Shown: in pieces, positions 56,204 to 64,000 of the stretch
Layout: every line of letters begins with the position of its first letter
How positions within the stretch are numbered: position 1 is the first letter of the stretch
From: Ornithodoros turicata
Taxonomy: Eukaryota > Arthropoda > Arachnida > Ixodida > Argasidae
DNA: 64,000 bases
Reading direction: 5' to 3'
Assembly (NCBI RefSeq): GCF_037126465.1
Contig: NC_088202.1
Location: forward strand, 88,640,160 to 88,704,159
Program-made: the position numbers and the translations under genes
The notes under the pieces: generated by a model
Seen by the model: only the letters and a program-made list of their open reading frames with translations
Told to the model about the DNA's origin: nothing
Database searches by the model: none

Positions 56204-58200
56204 CCCCCCCCCCCCCCCAATATGACATGCATAGGCAAACAACGTTATTACGATTTTGGGCGTCGTTCCACGAGGAATTGAACGGCGTTTAATTCTACTT
56301 CGCATGCAGAAAAAAAAAAAAAAAGCACTTGCCCATGGCGATTTCTGTACTACGCTAATGGTATTTATGAATGAACGCTGCCATATCACAATAGACTCCG
56401 TATAGTATAGTATCGCATCGTAATGTAACACTCGTGAAGGATGTACTTTGTTGCATCCGAATGTTTATTAAATATATTCCGCTCAGACTCCGTCGCCAAT
56501 GCGCTGGATGCTTCGTGACCGCACCATCAACACAGCGTCAGCATGTCAATGAGTCCGAGGCAGTGGCTCATTGACATGCGCATACTCACCCTAAGTTGAT
56601 GGATACGGGATAACGGCTTATTCCAACAATTTCCTCCAGCCTGAGGAATAACGAGATAACAGAACAACAAGAAATACATGTAGTGACGATGAGTGAGGGG
56701 ATTTGCCACTTAATTTGTGTCTCACTACCGGAGGGTGCGCAGGTTAGCATGATATATGAAATAATGAGTTGATGGAAGGACAGGTGAATAATGACTCACG
56801 TACTTCTTGGTACATATAAGATGAAGCCCTTATGACCAGGTAATGTCAGTGCACAAAGCATAAAAGTCACAATACGAGTCCAGTTCTACTGAAGAGTGTA
56901 AAGATGACTCATAGGCTTCCTTAGAATTTCGATGAAGAAAACAATGCGTGACGGTGTGCTGCGATGAACCGATGCAGAGAACCGACTTGGGGATAACCAT
57001 GCGACGCGGAGAACCAATGTGAACGGGAACGGCAGGTACTACATCTCAGTGTGTGTGTAATTGTTTTCTGTCGGAATCACCACCACTAATCATCATCATC
57101 ATCATCATCCTCTTCATTGGCACCATCATTACAGGAGTTTTCCACCAAAGTAACTGGTGCAATTAAGTGATGTGGAGTTGCGGGCCTCACACTAGTGAAG
57201 CAAAAATCTCCATTTTATTTTTTCTTAAAACCAATTCAACCAAGGTACTACAGAACGTGAGGTAATAGAGAAAATCAATATCTACCAATGTGTTTTTGAA
57301 TCTCTTTATTGCAGTTCTCTGTTTCTATACTTTGCTTCGTTTCGTTCAGCTTGTTGGGCTCCAGGAAATCGTTTCCTCGTAACCAGATAGCTTACTTCGC
57401 TCATATGGGCTTTAAAGGAAGACTCCGGGACAATTCTAAATTATTATAGTGACTGTAAATAAGTTCGGTACATTCTTCCGAAATGAGAAATAAAGTTGGT
57501 TTAGCTGTGAGGGACTCATTAGTTGCCAAAAGACCTGGGAAGCTCATATCGAAACCAAAACTTCTGAAGACTCCCTCTCCGGCCTCCTGTACCCTGCGTG
57601 ACGTCACAGGTAGTCTCGTGCGGGCCGCGGGTTGTTTTTCGGGCATGTGCTTGGTAACTTCTTCGTGCTACATGGATGACGAGTCACCTGCGTCCTCGAT
57701 TTCGTTCTAAAATACTCGCAAGCGGTAGGACAGAACCTACAGAAAGGCGCACTCGAAGAATACCGGTGAGGTGAAGCCCAGTGTTGCTGGACTGCTCTTC
57801 CGTGGAGGAGCGCCAAATCACTCGAAGGAAAATATTCGTTTTCTAATTATCTGTGCCACCTGGGGATGAGAAATTGTGTCCGCTGACACATCATACGGTA
57901 TGGATTGATGTCGCACTGTCACTTCAACACGTTTTTGGTTGGTTGGTTGGTTGGTTTTAAGGCAAAAATAAAATGGAGATTTTGGTATACGCAGCCTCCC
58001 CTATATGTTGTTTTGGAAGGAAATATCAGAAAATCATACGAGAGGGGCCGTTCCACATGAGCCTTTTGTCTAATAGTGTAACCGGTAGGCATGCTAATGA
58101 GTTGCTTCCTGCATGAAATTGCACCGTTGGTCGTTTTAGAACACTCAAAGCAATGACACTGGGGCCTTCTAAATTTAATGTGTACTTAATATGTACAAGC
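56204..58200. other. Long stretch without recognised genes
   Basis: A C-run lies at about 56204-56218, (CAT)n at 57091-57109 and (GGTT)n at 57937-57956. The sequence CTTTAAAGGAAGACTCCGGG near 57411 looks like one end of a repeat, with no partner found. No gene is recognised. Confidence 0.4.
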
Positions 58201-58228
58201 TTTCGCGTGGTGAATCACGCTTCATCAG
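58201..58228 (-). ncRNA. Hammerhead ribozyme-like core motif
   Basis: The minus strand reads CTGATGA, A, a five-base-pair stem GCGTG...CACGC with a 6-base loop, then GAAA. That is the conserved core of the hammerhead (CUGANGA, stem II, GAAA). Stems I and III and the cleavage site are not convincing in the flanks, so activity is unproven. Penelope-like retroelements often carry such motifs. A minus frame (58215-58535) ends inside it. Confidence 0.35.
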
Positions 58229-59105
58229 GTAGAGAATGAAATGGTGAACTCACACAAGTATACATGGACACGAAAGAGAAGGAGAGAGATATCGGGATAG
58301 CGGGTAAGAATGCGACGGATGAATAACAATAGAGAGCTTCTTCCTCCCATCTCCCTTTCGGTTCAAGAGAAAAACATTTTTTCGTTTTTCTTTGGAACCA
58401 ATGTTCTTTTAACCAATGTTCTTCACCACTTGGCGTCACTTTTTGTTCTAATTTGTTAAAGATAGGGGTGCATTCGTAACGAGTCATATTAGTGAATTTT
58501 GAATACATATAGAAGCGCCTATTCAAGAGGAACATGTGCGCGATGCATTAAATTTGGACTCGGGGGGGGGGGGGGGGGTCATCCTGGAAACCTATGTATG
58601 GCACGTGGGCGAGGTCGTTTACGACTCCAGATAAACAGAAGTGGTTGCTACACGGTTTTTGTCGCATGTCGAGATTGTTGTGGAGATGTGCCAGCACAAC
58701 TGAATGATAAATTTTGGAAGAATTCCACATCAAGATGTAGGTCAAACGTGGAGCCACCGTTGGCTGATTACGAATTTCACTTTATTACACGGCATGTGGC
58801 CACTTAGCCATAACCGTCTTTTTCACTCTTTTCCTCGTGTTTGGCAGTGTACACGGGTTCCCACAAACGTGGTTGCCATAACCTTGTGTAGTAATGAAAT
58901 ATGTCCTCGCCACCCTGGGTAACACTTCAGGCGTATGTTAACGGCACACTTTGTCGCCTTCTCCAGGCTAAGTATGGAGGCCAGATGACCACCAGAATAA
59001 GTAGGGGGAGATATTTCTTTTTTTTCTCTTCGGTTTTCATTGGATACCTATCAGTTCTAAATAATAATATTTTGTTCAAAATTATTTGTTCATTAAATAA
59101 AACCC
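58229..59105. other. Intergenic with G-run
   Basis: A G homopolymer of about 17 bases is at 58562-58578. A 106-codon minus frame (58215-58535) has no recognised domain. Confidence 0.35.
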
Positions 59106-59318
59106 TTAAGCGTCTATGACGTTGCAGGGATTCACTATCAATCTAACTACCACGTCATCTACATGTTCTTCCAGACGTGTCTTCAAGAACTCATCATGGT
59201 CGAGTTGCGCCCAGTTGTTCGGCGCCGTCAAGCCTTTGTAAACAGCGACGGCATTGCCTCGGCTTCTCGGTAATGGCATTTCGTGGAACTGAGCGCTACA
59301 AACAATGAATCCTGCCAT
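59106..59318 (-). CDS. Small hypothetical protein, 70 aa
   Basis: An ATG (59316-59318) with an in-frame TAA nine bases upstream opens a 70-codon frame reading MAGFIVCSAQFHEMPLPRSR... and ending ...VVVRLIVNPCNVIDA. The residue composition looks protein-like, with DHDEFLKTRLEEHVDD as a probable helix. I do not recognise it, see no splice partner and see no clear poly(A) signal. A chance frame or a fragment of a larger gene is equally possible. Confidence 0.3.
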   Translation of the reverse strand: MAGFIVCSAQFHEMPLPRSRGNAVAVYKGLTAPNNWAQLDHDEFLKTRLEEHVDDVVVRLIVNPCNVIDA

Positions 59319-59779
59319 GACCGTTTAACATCTGCGAGTCTCTTAGGAAATGTAGAGAGACTAATTTTTCGCTCAAGGCCGGCCCGGGTTACCATGTAGG
59401 CGGAGGAAGAGGCACAAACGTGTACGCAAACAAAAACAACGTCTGCCGCTGTGACGTCTCATCACATCCACGAAGGCTTATCCATTATGCGGCTGAAAGG
59501 GTTACCCGATGGCGTTTCGGGCCTTAGCGGACAAAGTGCTTCTTGTAAGGACGTGGAATTCCCGCGTCCACAACTTAATTATTCCTGGGATAACCTTGCT
59601 GTGTTACATCTTGTTTGCGTATATCTTGATGTAACCTGTCACAACGGCGTCCTTTGTTGCCGGTCTTGTACGTTTTACTGTGGGCGGTACGCGCGAAAGG
59701 GTTTCTGCGGGACGCTGGAGAGATGTTTATTAAAAACGGTCACACATTAATAGATTTGATGGTCCCTTCCAGAATGCCG

Positions 59780-59785
<6 letters not shown>
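59319..59785. other. Intergenic, nothing recognised
   Basis: One 99-codon open frame on the plus strand shows no domain. Confidence 0.35.

Positions 59786-59817
<32 letters not shown>
59786..59817. repeat. (GA)n microsatellite
   Basis: About 15 perfect GA units. Confidence 0.9.
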
Positions 59818-59820
<3 letters not shown>

Positions 59821-60119
59821 ACGAGTGAAGTAAATACGATGAGAACTTTGGTTACATACATGACCAGAAGAAGTCCCAATGATTTTTTTAACATTCTCGG
59901 TGCTCGACTGGTCTTTGCCGGGCTTGAATATTAGTCGTGTTGTATTCTTCAATTAATCGTTTGTTATTAATCATTGTTCATCGTTATATTATAATTATAA
60001 CACAAATATAAATAATGTAATTCATATTTATTTATAAATATCATAAATTAGAATTCATCATTATTTATTTCATTGTGCATCTTCATCATGAAACAGGGGC
60101 ACATATTCAAACCCGTGAG
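59818..60119. other. AT-rich intergenic
   Basis: Very AT-rich near 59950-60070; no gene recognised. Confidence 0.4.
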
Positions 60120-60390
60120 TACGGGGGTGGTGGTGGTGATGATGAAAGGGCTCGCCGTTCTCGGCCTCACACAGGTGGGCAACGTCACGACTGACGCCCT
60201 GGGAAATGTGCGTCCTGGGCCGACTTCTAAGGTTACTGTGCCGACATATGCTGAAAGCGTCTGAGGAAAACCCAGGAAAAACCTCAGACAGCACAGCCGG
60301 CACCGGGATTCGAACCCGGGTACCTCCCACTCTCGTGTACCGTAAATGTGAGTGCATACTACAGGTCTCGATACCATCGAACCACGAGGA
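60120..60390 (-). mobile_element. tRNA-derived SINE, second family
   Basis: On the minus strand the head at about 60390 has an A-box-like TGGTTCGATGGTATCGAG and a perfect B box GGTTCGAATCC (60307-60318 region), followed by GTGCCGGCTGTGCTGTCTGA. The body shares long blocks with 55505-55762. The low-complexity GGTGGT/GATGAT stretch at 60124-60145 is the tail. No clear target duplication was defined. Confidence 0.8.
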
Positions 60391-60977
60391 GAATAGAGAG
60401 AAAACATTCAAGGTAAATGTTGTATGCATACAATGTGATGTGATGTGATAGAGGAAGAAAAAATGGAATGGGTGCATACAATAATATGCACGCTTGTGTA
60501 GCCCGCGCTGTTGGTATTTTATCTGTATTAGATGGTGAGTTATTGAATTACAGAACTTGAAGTTTTATTGTAAAGGAAGGCCGAGAATCGCCATTGTTTA
60601 CAACTGGGTGTGAGAACATCGTTCCAACACATTTGTCGATTATTGCACGCGATCGCAGACGTTGAAATAACGAGCACGGCGGACTGGCTGTATCGATTTT
60701 TGCGCACGTTCTAAGAATAAAGCATTGATTTGATATTAATTAATTAAAAGATTACTTTTGATATTTCTTTCACAAGTAGCAGAAAAACATCCAGTTTGTT
60801 TCCTGGGTGGCATCTGGCATCACGATGCCTGTGATCAAGTTAGAAATTTTTTTTCCCACATTATTCTTCATTACATTCGTTACTTCTTATAAGTATCCGC
60901 TGCACCCGCTTCAGACACGGCATAGTGTACGTTTCTAATAAACATTACGCATTGCACTGTTTTCAAATGGGAGCAAC
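60391..60977. other. Intergenic, nothing recognised
   Basis: No gene or bounded repeat is seen. Confidence 0.35.
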
Positions 60978-61155
60978 AAGAAAACAACAACAACAAATAA
61001 GTGATGATGATGTAGTGGGATGTTTCGCCGCTGAGGCGGCACCCTATCCCATTGCTTGACGGGAAGAAGATGGTGAATGATGATGAATGTTGAGAGTTCG
61101 CGCAGGAGCCCTATTGCTGCTAAAAAGGTGATGAGGGCTTGAAGAGCTCGTAGCT
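60978..61155. repeat. Dispersed repeat, copy of the 45906 family
   Basis: (AAC)n edge, GATGATGATGTAGTGGGAT, CCGCTGAGGCGGCACCCTAT and GCTTGAAGAGCTCGTAGCTT all align with 45906-46115, in the same orientation. Confidence 0.7.
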
Positions 61156-62869
61156 TGTACGCTGGGTTGCATTCCATTGAAGAACAGTAGCCCGCTTATA
61201 AAGCTGGCCAATGACTGAAGGAAATCAACTTTTCTGCAGCTTGCAGTGCTCTGGCCTCTTGTAGAACACACGGCATTGGAGCCAACGACATTTTCCACGT
61301 AGGATCTAAAAGCTCCAGCATGACTTATTGATCATATGCATGATAAGGACACACCAAAAGAGTTCAGCCTAACGATGTTCTAGTATCATGGCGTCTCCTG
61401 GTGTGAACTACTGCAGTCACACAGTCGGCAGCGCGTCGCAGAAACACATCTGGCATTGGCATTGACATTGTAAACAGTCTGCTATTGACATCGTTTCACC
61501 TTGAAGACAGCACGGTGTGTATAGCGAAGTCACGTCATTCCCTTGTTGACACAGACGCGATACAATGGATGTCGACTGTATCTAAAACACAACTCGGCAC
61601 TCAAGGACACGTAGGGGCCACAGCCATTCATTACGATTGTTTTGCCATGAAACAAAGCACGCTGTGCACAATTTACCGCACTAGAAGGGTGGGCTATCTG
61701 CTCACATCTTGATGATACGACCTGGGAAATTCTCTGTGTGTTTTCAGTAAAAAGATATCGATGCATCCTTGTGCAGTGTTAGGCTGGCGTAGTGCTCTGC
61801 AAGACGAACAAATACCGAGACAGTGACGTAAGAACTCGGGCTTACTCCCCTCATTGCATGTTGGCTACACGTAATGAAAATATTACGCTTAGAACTGACG
61901 ATCGAAGACAGGAAACGTTTCTTTTGTATGTGTGTTTGTGCAAATGGGGAGGGGAAGGGAGTCAATTCCTCCACTCCGTGACGGACGACGTGTGAACGTA
62001 TGCAAGCCTCACTAATCACCTTTATTAGTTAGTTAAATGGATGAAAATTCTATTGAAGTCTAGACAGCAGATTTGTAAGCCTTTACGAAAATTATGGCTG
62101 ACATAACGTGTTTCGCAAAGGCCTCCTCATCCCCAGTGATGAAAAGAAGTAGATACCGCATTTTATATTTAGTTATCGAGCTTCGGATTGAAGGAATTAA
62201 GCTTTCGTAGGATTATATGATCCTTTGTTACGTTATATGATCATTATATGATCAAGGATATGTCGTTCTGTTCTTCAGCTTTTTCACACTTGGCATCTTC
62301 GCAGCACATCTCTTACTTTTCCTCTCCGCTTTCATAGCAGAAGTAGTGCTACTGAATGCGGATAAAAATTATTCGAATATTTTCATATGTATAACGTTTT
62401 CAATCATCGATTAGCCCTGGATTTTTGAACGTATTTGACGCGTGATGCTGATGAGGTAGATCTATACGTAAAACGCTGATAGAAATGAGAGAAGACGTCA
62501 GTACAGTGTCACGTCTCACGTGGTACTGTAGTGCACTACTCACATGGCCACCGCTGCCGACAAGGAACATGCACGTGTGTAGCTTCCACTAGCTGATGCT
62601 TACTCACAGAACAATAATCACAGCGTTATTTTGCTTTACGCGCTCTTGCCCGACGCATTTCACTGGGTATGGAAGTACCGTATTTACTGGCATACTTAAC
62701 GCACTATTTTAATCCACAAAGAAGGTGCGTTCATTACGCGAGTGAAAATAATGGATTTCAACATTCAAGGTTTCCTGGAATATTTCCTCATCAATGTCGA
62801 CTAGAAGGGCGAAACATAAATTCGATTGGATGGGAAAGGAAAATATTACGGATATTGTGGTCAGGGTGT
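61156..62869. other. Intergenic with one possible transposon end
   Basis: At about 62675-62760 TACCGTATTTACTGGCATAC and GTGCGTTCATTACGCGAGTG are loosely inverted and resemble pogo-type MITE ends, but borders are not clear. Nothing else is recognised. Confidence 0.35.
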
Positions 62870-63015
62870 CTAACCGCAAAAAATGCCGGCGCGGTTCGGG
62901 TTCGCATTACTTGGATTTTGTTCCGGTTCAGTTCCGATTCGGCCGCGCCAAAGATCGAACGGGTTCGTAAACCGGTTCGAAGCCCCGAACCGGTTCACGA
63001 ACCGGTTCAACGCAA
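62870..63015. repeat. GAACCGGTTC-rich repeat
   Basis: GGTTCG and ACCGGTTC units recur many times between 62890 and 63010, including three copies of the palindromic AACCGGTTC. A short A-run follows at 63013. It is probably a transposon terminus made of short tandem and inverted units. Confidence 0.5.
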
Positions 63016-63285
63016 AAAAAACTTTATTTTTAAGGTGGTAAATGGGGAGTTTCATCGCCAAGGGCGACACTCTACCCTATTGCTGGTGGTGATGTGGAGA
63101 ATGAAATAATGAACCCCTTCACAATAAGGTTCCAAGTCCTATGGTGTCCAAAAATGTTAAAAGAGCTTTGAGGGCACAGCGTTGGTGGGCTGCATTTGGC
63201 CAGGGACCAAGCAATTTTGAGAGAGGGGGTGCGAGAGTCCAGCCGATTAAGAGACCTGGAGAGTGCGGTTCGGGAAGGTTGGTAG
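63016..63285. other. Intergenic, nothing recognised
   Basis: No gene or bounded repeat recognised. Confidence 0.3.
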
Positions 63286-64000
63286 TGATTAGAGCCCTGC
63301 ACGGGCCCGGGTCCCCGACCCGGCCCGCGGGCCGAGCCGGGCTTGTTATTGGCTGTGTGCTCCGGGCCGGGCCGAGCCAGGGCCGACAAAGTACGCCCGC
63401 ACCGCGGGCCGGGCCCGGGCCGTTAAATTACGCCAGCACCGCGGGCCGGGCCGGGACAGGGCCGACAAATATGTTCCCGAGAGTCAGGCTCGACCAGGCC
63501 ACGCAGCTAATTCCACACAATGGAGATGCATTAGTTCATATCATCATGCGCTTGCGTCATTCCTGTGCATATTTTGCAAAGACAAGCAAAGGATACAGCA
63601 TTATGCATATGATTCGACCCTCTAGAACATTCTCCAAGCCACTTTACATTGCTCCTCACTCTTCACATATTTCACATTCACTTTGGCAAAGCTTCGTGAG
63701 AGGGGTAGGGACTGGGAGAAGCAGTTTGTCGACAGCATGCTCTACCTCCGCAAAATCTTGACAGTGTAACGATAACGCCCATGCCCGCGTGCGTTCTGGA
63801 TTTAATTTGGTCTCGTGCGGTTACGGTGTTAAACTGCCATCACTTGTATGTTTGTCTTCTCTCCTTATAAATTTACTTATAAATTTGTTTGATAATCGCC
63901 TGAAACGCGTACGTCGTGGCTGGAAATACTAGGCCGGGACCTACTCGCCGGGTCACCGGGCCGGGCCGGGCTCTAGTCACTGGGTCACCGGGGCCGGGCC
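63286..64000. mobile_element. GC-rich inverted-repeat element, right side at window edge
   Basis: GTGATTAGAGCCC at about 63285-63297 and GGGCTCTAGTCAC at 63968-63980 are inverted repeats. Just inside, both ends are built of GGGCC/CCGGG units (63300-63465 and 63930-64000), while the middle is ordinary AT-rich DNA. The right end repeats a GGGTCACCGGG motif and may continue past the window. A 206-codon plus frame over the left end is an effect of GC-rich repeats. Confidence 0.55.

Noticed and set aside
63141..63761. 206-aa plus-strand open frame
   Set aside because: The frame stays open because of GC-rich repeat units of a transposon end.
1..64000. CRISPR arrays, operons, rRNA
   Set aside because: No regularly spaced repeats with unique spacers, no operon-like gene packing and no rRNA-like blocks; spliced genes and SINEs show a eukaryotic nuclear genome.

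Overview
This is a repeat-rich window from an arthropod nuclear genome, most likely a chelicerate and probably a tick. That is an inference from the tRNA-derived SINEs with (ATT)n tails, the type-B carboxylesterase paralogs and the dense mix of LINE, mariner, pogo, hAT-like and Harbinger-like elements. It is clearly not prokaryotic: two genes have spliced exons with standard GT..AG introns, and gene density is very low.

Three host genes can be supported, all on the minus strand. (1) 542-2581 is an intact single-exon INTS13/Asunder gene, an Integrator complex subunit of 679 aa, with a GC-rich 5' flank. (2) 28828-30647 and (3) 40946-43331 are tandem paralogs of the carboxylesterase/cholinesterase family. 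Each has one large exon coding for a signal peptide and nearly the whole alpha/beta-hydrolase domain, then a phase-2 intron at the same place (after the FAK-A/T-G motif) and a short last exon. Each also has a splice acceptor immediately before its ATG, so a 5' UTR intron is predicted. The 40946-43331 copy keeps the Ser-Glu-His triad (GQSAG). The 28828-30647 copy has Asp in place of the nucleophilic Ser (GQDAG) but keeps Glu and His, so it is probably a non-hydrolytic, secreted cholinesterase-like protein.

The rest is mainly mobile DNA. The most striking piece is at 21282-27477: a DNA transposon-like element with inverted ends holds a full-length, two-ORF non-LTR retrotransposon of the L1/Tx1 type (21838-27015). 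Both of its ORFs are open and a 16-bp target-site duplication flanks it. Other elements are an internally deleted pogo-type element (4600-5391) inserted in a LINE 3' tail, a near-intact mariner (12355-13622) with two stop codons, a second decayed mariner (9968-11002), two identical side-by-side 266-bp MITEs (17577-18114), an hAT-like MITE with an 8-bp duplication (19050-19302), a Harbinger-like element (8756-9288), several TA-flanked inverted-repeat elements (31782-32301, 35507-35684, 36664-37387, 43670-44473), five tRNA-derived SINEs, and fragments of CR1/Jockey-like and RNase H-bearing LINEs.

Region by region: 0-3 kb INTS13; 3-28 kb stacked transposons; 28-31 kb esterase-like gene 1; 31-40 kb repeats; 41-43.5 kb esterase gene 2; 43.5-64 kb repeats and sequence with no gene I can recognise. 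No rRNA, functional tRNA, CRISPR array or prokaryotic operon was seen.
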